Below are positions 44,396 through 54,414 of a stretch of 64,000 nucleotides of DNA, piece by piece. The notes below the pieces were generated by a model that searched no databases, was not told the DNA's origin, and saw only the letters and a program-made list of their open reading frames with translations. Each line of letters begins with the position of its first letter. Within the stretch, counting starts at the first letter, position 1. Location of the stretch: assembly GCF_001006805.1 (NCBI RefSeq), contig NZ_LN811355.1:376685-440684 (forward strand). Reading direction: 5' to 3'. The position numbers and the translations under genes were made by a program. Origin of the DNA: Microvirga massiliensis (GTDB lineage Bacteria; Pseudomonadota; Alphaproteobacteria; Rhizobiales; Beijerinckiaceae).

Positions 44396-45347
44396 GGCCG
44401 CAGCCATCGACGAGCGCGGCCCGGACCCTGGCACCGACGTTGCGCGAGGACTCATTGCTCCGGGCACGCAATCGCCTGCCATGGAGGACTTCTCGGAAGG
44501 GATGGCCTATCTCGATACGCTGCCGAAGCGCATCGTGACGGTCTACATCCCCCTCGTCCTGATCATGATCGTGCTGCTCTTCCCCTTCTATTGGATGGTG
44601 CTCACCGCCATCAAACCGGACGAGCAGCTCCTCGACCTCGACACGTTCAATCCGTTCTTCGTCACGTCGCCGACCTTCAAGCACATCTACAAGCTTCTGT
44701 TCGAGACCGCCTATCCGCGCTGGCTCTGGAACACGATGTTCATCTCGGTTGTCTCGACCGTACTGTCACTCATCGCGAGCGTGCTGGCCGCCTATGCGAT
44801 CACGCGCATCCGGTATCGCGGCGCTAACTATGTCGGCGCAGCCATCTTCCTGGCCTATCTGGTCCCGCCGTCGATCCTGTTCATCCCGCTCTCGACAGTG
44901 ATCCACCAATATGGGCTGTTCGATTCGGTCTTCGCGCTGATCCTCGTCTATCCGACGATCCTGATCCCGTTCTCGACCTGGCTCCTAATGGGGTATTTCA
45001 AGACAATCCCCTACGAGCTCGAGGAATGCGCTCTCATCGATGGAGCGAGTCGCTGGCAGATCCTCACCAAGATCATCCTGCCGCTCGCCATTCCCGGCAT
45101 CATCTCGGCCTCGATCTTCTCGCTGACGCTCTGCTGGAACGAGTTCATCTACGCGCTGACCTTCATCTCGTCCTCGGTCAACAAGACGGTCCCGGTGGCG
45201 ATCGTGAACGAGTTCGTGGACGGCGATATCTATCGCTGGGGCTCGCTCATGGCCGGCGCGCTCGTCGGCTCGCTACCGCTCGTGGTGCTCTACTCGTTCT
45301 TCGTCGAGCACTACGTGGCGGCGATGACCGGAGCGGTTAAGGAATGA
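44388..45347 (+). CDS. Sugar ABC transporter permease, MalG/UgpE type
   Basis: A 319-residue inner-membrane protein with an N-terminal cytoplasmic segment of about 45 residues before the first span (VTVYIPLVLIMIVLLFPFYW). The EAA loop is YELEECALIDGASRWQILTKIILPLA. ATG 44388 follows GGAGAGGGCA. With the preceding permease it forms the membrane pore. The missing ATPase is presumably shared with another system elsewhere on the chromosome. A REP-like palindrome follows. Confidence 0.92.
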   Translation: MTKAAAIDERGPDPGTDVARGLIAPGTQSPAMEDFSEGMAYLDTLPKRIVTVYIPLVLIMIVLLFPFYWMVLTAIKPDEQLLDLDTFNPFFVTSPTFKHIYKLLFETAYPRWLWNTMFISVVSTVLSLIASVLAAYAITRIRYRGANYVGAAIFLAYLVPPSILFIPLSTVIHQYGLFDSVFALILVYPTILIPFSTWLLMGYFKTIPYELEECALIDGASRWQILTKIILPLAIPGIISASIFSLTLCWNEFIYALTFISSSVNKTVPVAIVNEFVDGDIYRWGSLMAGALVGSLPLVVLYSFFVEHYVAAMTGAVKE

Positions 45348-45416
45348 TGCGGTCGATTGGGGTGCTGGGAATGCGCTTAGCGTATATGCGCACTCTTGGA
45401 GAGCGCAGTGTTTCCC

Positions 45417-45535
45417 CCCTCACCCGCCGCCCTTCGGGCGTCGGCCTCTCCCTCCAGGGGAGAGGCGAAGCGGTGGCGGCCTGCACATCACCTCTCCCCT
45501 GACGGGAGAGGTCGCCCCGAAGGGGCGGGTGAGGG
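45417..45535. repeat. Large REP-like palindromic element (about 119 bases)
   Basis: Opposed outer arms CCCTCACCC and GGGTGAGGG, then internal inverted pairs including GCCCTTCGGGC (self-complementary near 45429), CCTCTCCC/GGGAGAGG and GGCCTCTCC/GGAGAGGC. The central part is GAGGCGAAGCGG. Arrangement and motif resemble the REP-like elements I know in Bradyrhizobium, Methylobacterium and relatives. It lies between the sugar permease and uxuA, convergent, and could aid transcription termination. Confidence 0.7.
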
Positions 45536-45581
45536 TGGCGGCGCCAACGGCTGGAGAAATTTCCCAGCTCGAGCGCAATTA

Positions 45582-46778
45582 TTAAAGCGGTAATCCCCGC
45601 ATTGACGAAACCGCCGTCATCACGCCGCGCAACTCGGCGAGGCCCTTCAGACGGCCGATGGCCGGGTAGCCGGGGTGGGTCGGCTTGCCAACGTCGTCGA
45701 GGAGTTCGTGTCCGTGATCCGGGCGCATGGGAATGCGCCAGTTCGGATTTCCGGCATTCTTCCGGCGCTGCTGCTCTTCCAGAAGTGTAGTGACGACCGA
45801 GACCATGTCGGTATCGCCACCGAGATGATCCGCCTCCATGAAAGATCCATCCGGTTCTTTCGCGACGTTCCTGAGATGGGCGAAATGAATCTTGCTGGCG
45901 AAGCGCTTCGCGATTGCCGGGACATCATTCATGGGCCCGGCGCCGAGCGAGCCGGTGCAGAGCGTGATGCCGTTCGACGGTGAGTCGACGGCTCCAACGA
46001 TATAGGCAAGATCCTCGTCATTCGAGACGATGCGCGGCAGCCCCATCAGCGGACGCGGCGGATCGTCCGGATGGATCGCCATCCTGACCCCAACCTCCTC
46101 CGCCACCGGGATGACCTCGTACAGGAAGCGGGCTAGGTTTTCGCGCAGGCGCTGCGCATCGACCTCGCGGTAGCGGTCCAGCATGCGGCGCAGACCCGGG
46201 ATGTCGTAGCGGTCGAATGCACCCGGCAGTCCCGCCATGATGTTGGCCAAGAGCTTCCGACGATCCGACTCGGATGAGCGGTCGAACCAGTCCTTTGCCC
46301 GGGCCAGCACCTCGGGAGACAGCTCCGCCTCGGCACCCGGGCGTTCGAGCATGAAGCAGTCGAAGGCTGCGTATTCATGGGCATTGAAGCGCAAAGCAGT
46401 TCCGCCGCCGGGGAGCGGATGTGCGAGTTCGGTCCGTGTCCAGTCGAGGACCGGCATGAAGTTGTAGCAGATTGTCGTCACCCCGCACCGGGCGAGGTTT
46501 CGCAAAGACTGCCGGTAATTGTCGAATAGAGGCTCGAGATCACCCTCCCCGATCTTGATAGCCTCGTGGACCGGCAGGCTCTCGACGACACTCCAGCGCA
46601 GGCCAAGCGACGCATCGGCTGCGATCAGCGCTTTGCGGGCCTCGATTTCCTCGATGCTCCAGACCACGCCGTAGGGGATATGGTGCAGGGCCGTGACGAT
46701 GCCCGTCGCCCCGGTCTGGCGGATATGGAGCAGCTGAATGACATCGTCCGGGCCGAACCAACGCCAGGTCTGTTCCAT
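45582..46778 (-). CDS. uxuA: Mannonate dehydratase
   Basis: Dehydrates D-mannonate to 2-keto-3-deoxy-D-gluconate (398 residues). It shows the UxuA block MEQTWRWFGPDD at the N-terminus, and the metal-site and sugar-binding segments YNFMPVLDWTRTEL, HPDDPPRPLMGLPRI, and CTGSLGAGPMND, and near the end MRPDHGHELLDD. It is the last gene of the uronate operon and follows uxuB by 26 bases. The downstream end converges on the sugar ABC operon. Confidence 0.95.
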   Translation of the reverse strand: MEQTWRWFGPDDVIQLLHIRQTGATGIVTALHHIPYGVVWSIEEIEARKALIAADASLGLRWSVVESLPVHEAIKIGEGDLEPLFDNYRQSLRNLARCGVTTICYNFMPVLDWTRTELAHPLPGGGTALRFNAHEYAAFDCFMLERPGAEAELSPEVLARAKDWFDRSSESDRRKLLANIMAGLPGAFDRYDIPGLRRMLDRYREVDAQRLRENLARFLYEVIPVAEEVGVRMAIHPDDPPRPLMGLPRIVSNDEDLAYIVGAVDSPSNGITLCTGSLGAGPMNDVPAIAKRFASKIHFAHLRNVAKEPDGSFMEADHLGGDTDMVSVVTTLLEEQQRRKNAGNPNWRIPMRPDHGHELLDDVGKPTHPGYPAIGRLKGLAELRGVMTAVSSMRGLPL

Positions 46779-46804
46779 CGTGAGGTCCTCTCGAAGATTT
46801 CGGA

Positions 46805-48304
46805 TCAGGCGTGGGCTCGCGCCAGCGCGGCTGCAGCACCGACAGCGCCTTGGTCGAGCAGGTTGCTATAGGCAGCGACCAAGGCCTTCTCGAAGCGTGC
46901 ATCTCGCGGCAGATCAGAACCGAAGATCGCCTCGATGCCAAGAACGGCGCGCACGCGGGCGCGTGGATCTTCGCCGGCTCGATCGAGAATCTCGCGAAGT
47001 TTCGGCCCGAGCGGATCGCGAACGTCGATCTCCCGACCGCGTTCGTCAATGCCGCCGACGTAGCGGATCCAGGCTGCGATCGCGAGTGCCAGATGCGGAA
47101 TCGGCAGGTCGCGCGGGAGACGCTCGCGCACCGATGACAGCAGCCGTTGTGGAAGCTTCTGCGAGCCGTCCATTGCAATCTGCCAAGTGCGGTGCCGAAT
47201 GGCCGGATTGGAGAAGCGATTCAGCAGGGCATACGTGTAGGCCGTGAGATCGGTTCCAGGCGGGGGTGGAACGACCGGGATGATCTCGTCGCGCCAGAGA
47301 GCCTTGACGAAGGTCCGCAAGGCTGGATCGGCAACCGCGTCGGCGATCGTTTCACGGCCCGCAAGGTAACCCAGATAGGCCAGGGCGGAATGCGCTCCGT
47401 TGAGGAGCCGCAGCTTCATGTGCTCGTAAGGCGCGACATCGCTGACGAACTCGGCCCCGACGCGGTCCCAGGAGGGGCGGACGCCGCCGATGAACCGGTC
47501 CTCGATCACCCATTGGCGAAACGGCTCGTGGACCACGGGAGCCGCATCGGCCAAGCCGGTCAACCGGGCGACCTCGGCCAGGTCGTCCAGTGTCGTGGCG
47601 GGCACGATCCGGTCGACCATCGTCGACGGAAAGGAGGCATGGGTTTCGACCCAGGTGGCGAGGCCGCAATCCCCCAGGGCAGCGAAATCGCTGACGAGGT
47701 TCTTGAGAAGAGTGCCGTTGGACGGGAGATTGTCGCAGCAAAGAACCGTGAAAGGCGCTATGCCGGCATCGCGCCGCCGCGCCAAGGCAGCCAGGATGAA
47801 GCCGACGGCCGTCCTGGGTTCGCTCGGATGCTCGAGATCGTGCCGGATATCCGGATGATGCTCTTGGAGCCGACCGGTCGCCGGATCAAGGCAGTAACCC
47901 TTTTCGGTCACGGTCAGGCTGACGATACAGGTATCGGGCTGGGCCATCGCATCAATGACCGCCTCCGGATCCTCCGTCGCGACAAGAGCGGATTGCACGC
48001 ATCCGACGATGCGCGCAGTCACGCCGGAGCTGTCGCGCTGAAGCGCCGTGTAGAGATGATCCTGCGGGGCGAGGTGGTCGCGCTGGTCGGGCCGCTGCAG
48101 GCTCACGCCGATCATGCCCCAAGGGCCGAATTCGGTCGCTAGGAGATCCTCCGTATAGAGCGCTTGATGCGCGCGGACGAAAGCCCCGAGTCCGAGATGG
48201 ACGATGCCGGGGCGCAGCCGGTGGCGATCATAGGCGGGCTGCTGGGTTCCAGCGTGTGTGCTCGCCAGAGTCGCGGCGGAGAGTCGGGGATGCTCGGCTG
48301 ACAT
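46805..48304 (-). CDS. uxuB: Fructuronate reductase / mannitol dehydrogenase family
   Basis: A 499-residue long-chain polyol dehydrogenase-type enzyme reducing D-fructuronate to D-mannonate with NADH. The NAD-binding start is GIVHLGLGAFVRAHQALY, followed by FTVLCCDNLPSNG, the catalytic region FPSTMVDRIVP, EPFRQWVIEDRF, and KLRLLNGAHSALAYLG. The genomic partner uxuA favours fructuronate over mannitol. It lies 12 bases after gntR in the operon. Confidence 0.9.
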   Translation of the reverse strand: MSAEHPRLSAATLASTHAGTQQPAYDRHRLRPGIVHLGLGAFVRAHQALYTEDLLATEFGPWGMIGVSLQRPDQRDHLAPQDHLYTALQRDSSGVTARIVGCVQSALVATEDPEAVIDAMAQPDTCIVSLTVTEKGYCLDPATGRLQEHHPDIRHDLEHPSEPRTAVGFILAALARRRDAGIAPFTVLCCDNLPSNGTLLKNLVSDFAALGDCGLATWVETHASFPSTMVDRIVPATTLDDLAEVARLTGLADAAPVVHEPFRQWVIEDRFIGGVRPSWDRVGAEFVSDVAPYEHMKLRLLNGAHSALAYLGYLAGRETIADAVADPALRTFVKALWRDEIIPVVPPPPGTDLTAYTYALLNRFSNPAIRHRTWQIAMDGSQKLPQRLLSSVRERLPRDLPIPHLALAIAAWIRYVGGIDERGREIDVRDPLGPKLREILDRAGEDPRARVRAVLGIEAIFGSDLPRDARFEKALVAAYSNLLDQGAVGAAAALARAHA

Positions 48305-48316
48305 GGCGAAACTTAG

Positions 48317-49036
48317 CTAAGTGTCGTTGACGATGAAATCGGGATACTTGGCCGCGAGTGTTTCCGCGATCTTGAGGACCTCGGACAAGTGCGCCCGCAT
48401 GGCAGCTTCGGCTGCCGCAGGATCCCGCTGCACGATGGCGGCGACGATCTCCTTATGTTGCGCGATCAGCGCGGCCACCGGTGTCACACGCGGCAGACTC
48501 AGGAAGCGGACGCGATCGAGCTGCGCCTTCTCGCGCTCCAGAACGGACCAGATCTGGGAGATGCCAACATCATCGGCAATGGTGCGGTGAAAGGCGTCAT
48601 CGGCAAGGGTAAACCGCTCCGGATGGTCGCAGGCCCGCTCCTGCTCAACGAGAATCGTGCGGATCTTCCTCATGGCCTCATCCGAAAGCCCGCGCTCCGC
48701 CGCAAGACGGACGATGGCAACCTCGAGAGCCTCCCTGACGAAGCGAGCCCGCTGCATGGCGCCGAGCGAGATCCGGCTCACGAAGCTGCCGCGTTGAGGG
48801 AGTACCTCGATCAACCCCTCCTCGACGAGTCGGATCAGCGCCTCGCGCACGGGAGCACGGCTGGTTCCGAAGCGGAGCGCAAGCTCGTTCTCTGACAAGC
48901 GCTCCCCCGGCTTCAGCCGAAGAGTTACGATGTCTTCGCGGATTTCTGCATGGATGCTCCGCATCGTCATCGGCGGCGCCGATCCGCCCTTCGCGCGAGC
49001 CGGCTCTTGCTTCTCCTTCAGGTTCGAACGCGCCAT
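48317..49036 (-). CDS. GntR-family transcriptional regulator (FadR/FCD subgroup)
   Basis: A 239-residue DNA-binding regulator. The winged helix-turn-helix is in LRLKPGERLSENELALRFGTSRAPVREALIRL near residues 40-72, and the effector-binding FCD domain fills the rest (ADDAFHRTIADDVG, AQHKEIVAAIVQRD). It lies between the TRAP genes and uxuB, so it most likely regulates the uronate operon through a hexuronate-type ligand. The N-terminal 25 residues are charged and variable. Confidence 0.93.
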   Translation of the reverse strand: MARSNLKEKQEPARAKGGSAPPMTMRSIHAEIREDIVTLRLKPGERLSENELALRFGTSRAPVREALIRLVEEGLIEVLPQRGSFVSRISLGAMQRARFVREALEVAIVRLAAERGLSDEAMRKIRTILVEQERACDHPERFTLADDAFHRTIADDVGISQIWSVLEREKAQLDRVRFLSLPRVTPVAALIAQHKEIVAAIVQRDPAAAEAAMRAHLSEVLKIAETLAAKYPDFIVNDT

Positions 49037-49043
49037 CGGAGGC

Positions 49044-50321
49044 TCATTGGTAGAAGAGATTCGGCAACCAGAGCGAAATCCCAGGAATGAAGGAGACTAG
49101 GAAGAGGATTACGATATTGCAAACGAGGAACGGCCATATTGCCTTCGAGATCTCGGTCAGTGAAATCTTCGCGATGTTGGCGGCCACGAAGAGGCATACG
49201 CCGACCGGTGGGGTCGTGAGACCGATCATCAGGTTGAGCACTGCGAAGGTCGCGAAGTGAATGGGATCGATCCCGACTTTAACGGCGACAGCGAGCAATG
49301 GCGGAAACAGGATGATCAGCGCGGCGATCGTCTCCATGAAGGTGCCGACGATCAGGAGGAGAATGTTGATCAGGATGATGATCAGGTATTTGTTCGTCGT
49401 CACCGATAGCATCGCGTCGGCGATGGCTTGCGGAATCTGCTCGCTCGTCAGGATCCAGCCGAAGACATTGGCAAGACCGACGAGCAGGATCAGGGCACCC
49501 GAGCCGATTGCGCTTTCGAGCAAGAGGCTCGGAACCTCCTTCAACCTGAAGCCCTTGTAGATGAAGAGACCGACCACGAAGGCATAGAGCGCCGAGACGA
49601 TTGAGGCTTCGGTCGGAGTAAAGAAGCCGCCAACGATACCGTAGAGAATGACGGCGGTCATCAGGAGCGCCCAGAACGCTCCCTTGCTGGTCGCGAGCAC
49701 ATGGCGGAAGCCACCCCAGGTTCCCTTAGGGTAGCCGCGCCGGCGCGATATAATGAAGACGGTCAACATCATGCCGAGACCGAGGAGAATCCCGGGGACG
49801 GCTCCAGCAAGGAACATCTTGCCGACCGACAGGCCTGTCAGCGTGCCGACAATGATCATCGGTACGCTCGGCGGAATGATCGGCCCGACCGTCGAGGCGG
49901 CCGCCGTGACTGCGGCGGCAAAGGGCGCGTCATATCCGGACTTGCGCATGGCCGGGATCATGACGGAGCCGATCGACGCCGTCTCCGCAACGGCCGTACC
50001 GGAAATGCCGGCAAAGATCATGGAGCCCAGGACGTTCGCCAAGCCGAGGCCGCCGCGAATATGGCCCACGACGGCATTGCCGAAGCGAACGATCTGGTCC
50101 GTGATGCCGCCCCCGTTCATCAGATTGCCGGCCAGTACGAAGCCCGGAATGCAGAGCAGCACGAACGAGTCCATGCCGGCAAACATGAACTGTGGCACGA
50201 CGCTCAGGTCGATATCTGCGCCGATGAGATAGACAGCGGCGGCAAGTCCCAGCGAGATCCCGATTGGGACGCCGAGGATCAGGCAAATCGCAAAGGTCGC
50301 GAAGAGCAGGGCGACGAGCAT
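49044..50321 (-). CDS. dctM: TRAP transporter large permease (DctM type)
   Basis: A 425-residue inner-membrane protein with about twelve hydrophobic spans, carrying the ion-coupled solute path of TRAP transporters. Typical text includes AGNLMNGGGITDQIVRFGNAVVGHIRGGLGLANVLGSMIF-like and AVTAAASTVGPIIPPS. It ends FIPGISLWLPNLFYQ. The start ATG overlaps the stop of dctQ by one base and 7 bases separate it from gntR. The substrate in context is likely a uronate or aldonate. Confidence 0.94.
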   Translation of the reverse strand: MLVALLFATFAICLILGVPIGISLGLAAAVYLIGADIDLSVVPQFMFAGMDSFVLLCIPGFVLAGNLMNGGGITDQIVRFGNAVVGHIRGGLGLANVLGSMIFAGISGTAVAETASIGSVMIPAMRKSGYDAPFAAAVTAAASTVGPIIPPSVPMIIVGTLTGLSVGKMFLAGAVPGILLGLGMMLTVFIISRRRGYPKGTWGGFRHVLATSKGAFWALLMTAVILYGIVGGFFTPTEASIVSALYAFVVGLFIYKGFRLKEVPSLLLESAIGSGALILLVGLANVFGWILTSEQIPQAIADAMLSVTTNKYLIIILINILLLIVGTFMETIAALIILFPPLLAVAVKVGIDPIHFATFAVLNLMIGLTTPPVGVCLFVAANIAKISLTEISKAIWPFLVCNIVILFLVSFIPGISLWLPNLFYQ

Positions 50322-50821
50322 CAGACAAGCTCCCCATGCGCTGCGGGAGCGGCTCGACCGAATCCGAAGAACCGTGCCAGCGAGAAGAAGGCGAGCGAAA
50401 TGGGAATGATGAGCGTCACCACGTAAACGACTACCATCGGGATATCGATGGATCGCGCTCGCTCACCGATGCTGCCTGCTACGTAATCGTAGGCTCCCTT
50501 GATGATGAGAATGGCGAACGCGAAGACGATCAGGTCGACGATGCGATCGACGATCATTCTGGCCCGATCGGGCAGTGGCGCAACGAACATGTCGACATTA
50601 ACGAGTTCGCTACGCAGCACGGCGATCCCGCAGGAAAAGGCAACGAGATAGACGAGGGCGAAGCGTGCGACCTCCTCAGTCCATGCGGGAGACGGAAAAC
50701 CCGGGATGCGCCCAAGGACCTGGATCGTCACCACTGTGATGAGAACACCGAAAGCTGCGAGCGTGCCGTATCGGCAGATCGCGAGGGCAGCCGACAGGAG
50801 AGCTGCAAAAGCTTTGCGCAT
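50321..50821 (-). CDS. dctQ: TRAP transporter small permease (DctQ type)
   Basis: A 166-residue inner-membrane protein with four hydrophobic spans, the partner of dctM. Typical text includes RYGTLAAFGVLITVVTIQVLGR, the conserved AWTEEVARFALVYLVAFSCG region, and PIPISLAFFSLARFFGFG-like end. ATG 50821 is chosen since the protein then begins MRKAFAALL close to the first span; alternatives at 50866 and 50881 are in frame. It is coupled to dctM by a one-base overlap. Confidence 0.9.
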   Translation of the reverse strand: MRKAFAALLSAALAICRYGTLAAFGVLITVVTIQVLGRIPGFPSPAWTEEVARFALVYLVAFSCGIAVLRSELVNVDMFVAPLPDRARMIVDRIVDLIVFAFAILIIKGAYDYVAGSIGERARSIDIPMVVVYVVTLIIPISLAFFSLARFFGFGRAAPAAHGELV

Positions 50822-50927
50822 TGTCGATCCCGTTGTCTGGAGTTGCCCCGCCACGCCTTGGCGCATGTTGGGACGTCCCACATGGAGAAAAGCGGGACGC
50901 CCAGAGAGTTATTAGCTCGTCGCCGGC

Positions 50928-51923
50928 TTATTTCGTGGCAACAATCTCGTCGTAGAGCGGCTTGAGATCCGCCGGAAGAGCGGCCGCCACCGCCGGCTGC
51001 GCCTTCGCTGCAAAGGCTGCCTTGTCGCTGGCCACGAACTCCATTCCCTTGGCCTTCAGGTCAGCCTCGAGCTGCTTCTCGTCCGCGAGGAAGAGTTCGC
51101 GCTCATAGGCCTGGGCCGCCTTGGCGGATTCGCTGATGGCCTTCTGCTGCTCCGGCGTCAGCCGTCCGAGCTTCTTGCTGCCTCCGACGAGATAGATCCA
51201 GCTCAGAACGTGGTCCGTCTGGTTCACGTATTTCTGAACCTCGTACAGGCTGGCCGATTTGATAAGCGCGAGCGGGTTCTCCTGCGCGTCGATTGTATGG
51301 CTCTGCAGCGAGGTGAACACCTCCGAGAAGGCCATCGGGATCGGCTTGGCACCGAGCGCCTCCCACACCTTCACGAAGAGCGGCACGTTGGGGACGCGCA
51401 GCTTCAAGCCATCGAGCTCGTCCGGCGTCTTGATCGGACGGTTCGAGGTCAGCTCGCGAGGACCGCGAGCGAAGTAGGCCAGAGGCTTGAGTTGCGTCTT
51501 CTCTTCGATCGCTTTCTGGATCTTCTGGCCGACCGGGCCATCCACGACCTTGTCGAGATGATCGAGGTCGCGGATCGCATACGGGACAGCGAGAAGCGCC
51601 GCTGAGGGAGCCCAGTTCTGCAAGGACTCGCCGGTGATCGTGAAGTCGACGGTGCCGAGCTGAATCCCCTTGATGAGATCGGTTTCTTTGCCGAGCTGCT
51701 CGTTCGGAAAGACCTTGACCTCGATCTCGCCGTTCGTGCGCTTGGCGACCTCCTCGGCGAATTTCAGGGAGGCCTTGTGCCAGACGTTTTCCTCGTTGGC
51801 GAGGTGGCCCAGCTTGAGGGTGATCTTCGCCTGAGCGAGAGCCGGCCCGGCAACGCAGAGCGCCACGATGGCGCCGATGCCGCAAGCCATTGCACGGCGG
51901 GTGAGCTTTAGATTCAGGGGCAT
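50928..51923 (-). CDS. dctP: TRAP transporter substrate-binding protein (DctP type)
   Basis: A 331-residue periplasmic solute-binding protein. The signal peptide (ACGIGAIVALCVAGPALA, cut near AQA) is followed by GHLANEENVWHKASLKFAEEV, a family block, and LKLRVPNVPLFVKVWEALGA with the Arg that binds the carboxylate, and TIDAQENPL. The adjacent uxuAB genes suggest hexuronates. It is followed by dctQ after about 100 bases and preceded on the same strand by the zinc alcohol dehydrogenase gene. Confidence 0.94.
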   Translation of the reverse strand: MPLNLKLTRRAMACGIGAIVALCVAGPALAQAKITLKLGHLANEENVWHKASLKFAEEVAKRTNGEIEVKVFPNEQLGKETDLIKGIQLGTVDFTITGESLQNWAPSAALLAVPYAIRDLDHLDKVVDGPVGQKIQKAIEEKTQLKPLAYFARGPRELTSNRPIKTPDELDGLKLRVPNVPLFVKVWEALGAKPIPMAFSEVFTSLQSHTIDAQENPLALIKSASLYEVQKYVNQTDHVLSWIYLVGGSKKLGRLTPEQQKAISESAKAAQAYERELFLADEKQLEADLKAKGMEFVASDKAAFAAKAQPAVAAALPADLKPLYDEIVATK

Positions 51924-51984
51924 CGCCTTTCCTCCTGGAGAGATGACCGCGCCCGCTCATGAAGGGCCACGGTGGGTACTAGCC

Positions 51985-53006
51985 TCAGTCGCCGAAGGCG
52001 AGCTGGACCTTGAGAGTGTCCTGCGGGCGTGTCTCGATGAGATCGAAAGCGTCACGCGCATCACGGGACGAGAAAGTATGGGAGATCATTGCCTCTGGCC
52101 TGAGCTTGCCCTCGAATAACCAGGTGACGACCTGCGGCAGAAGCCGCCTGTTGAGCCGCGACCCGACGATCGTGAGCTCCTTCTTGACGATCTCCTGTTG
52201 GCTGATGTTGCAGGGTGCCGGCGAGAAGCCAAGCAACCCGATCCGGCCGGCTGGGCTCGCCACCCGGCAGGCCTCCTCGAGCAAGGCCGGAACGCCCGCG
52301 CCGTCGAGGATGACTGTCGGACCGAGCCCGTCGTTCTCCTCCCGCACGGCGTCGGGCACGGAGACCGCGCGCGAGTCGATGGTCACGTCGGCCCCGAACT
52401 GGCGCGCCCGGTCGAGCCGCGCCGCATCGACATCGCTCACGATGCAGCGTGCGCCATGCAGCTTGGCGACCTGCAGCACCGTGACGCCGACCGTGCCGGC
52501 CCCATAGATCAATACGGTATCGGACGCCTCGATCCCGGTTCGAGACAGGACATTTGCCGCGATCGAGAATGGCTCCGCGAGAGCCGCAATTTCGAACGGC
52601 ATCGAATCCGGCACCTTCACGCAATTCGTTGCGGGAACAATGAGCTTGTCCCGAAAACCACCGTCCCGATGGACGCCGAGGACTTCGAGATTACTGCAGA
52701 CGTTGTGGCGGCCTGCCCGGCAGGCATAGCAATGGCCGCAGGAAACGACGGGATCGACCACGACCCGATCGCCGGCCGAGAGCCCCTCCACGTCTGGACC
52801 GACCGCCTCTACAGATCCGGCGAATTCGTGGCCGATGATCCGCGGATAACGGGCGAACAGGTTCGACCCCTGAAAGATATGCAGATCGGAGCCACAGATG
52901 CCCGCCCGTTCGACCCGGACGAGCACCTCCCCGGCACCCGGGACTCCGGGAGGGGCGACGTCGCGAACCTGAAGATCGTGGGCGACTGGACTGACACGGC
53001 AAGCAT
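51985..53006 (-). CDS. Zinc-binding alcohol dehydrogenase (MDR), probably frameshifted near its start
   Basis: A medium-chain dehydrogenase, probably acting on a sugar acid or polyol. The catalytic-zinc region is RAGICGSDLHIFQG and GHEFAGSVEAVG; structural-zinc Cys appear in CGHCYACRAGRHNVC; the NAD fold is DTVLIYGAGTVGVTVLQVA. An ATG at 53006 with GAGGAG upstream begins MLAVSVQSP, but this frame fails to continue. The main frame reads HDLQVRDV just after it. A single missing C in the CCC run at 52980-52982 would join them exactly. Without the shift no good start exists. It heads the TRAP-uronate operon, 61 bases before dctP. Confidence 0.8.
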
Positions 53007-53209
53007 GGCGCAGCTCCTCGTCGACTAGTCGACCAGTATCAGGCCTTCCGTTGCGGCGCAAGTCCCATGCTCTGCCGCTCTCGGCAGATGAAAGATGCCG
53101 CCACTCCTGGCCGCGAGCCGGTCCACGCGCCGGCGGGCTGCCTTCCCCCGGTCCCACCGAAGGTCTAACAAGGCCGTCTGGGATTCGAGCCTCCAGAGCA
53201 AGGGAACGG

Positions 53210-54289
<1,080 letters not shown>

Positions 54290-54414
54290 GGCCCGGAGCC
54301 TGCTCTCTTCGGCGGCCGATGCCCTCGGCCGCCGATCCATTTCATGTGCTGCGGAGGCGGCCTCCTCGACGAAGCGCATGACGGGCGTAAAGCCGAATTG
54401 ATTGGACGACGACC

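Noticed and set aside
42755..44482. Minus-strand open frame of 575 residues over the sugar ABC genes
   Set aside because: Antisense of three well-formed transporter genes. Its composition is His/Asp/Arg rich without domains.
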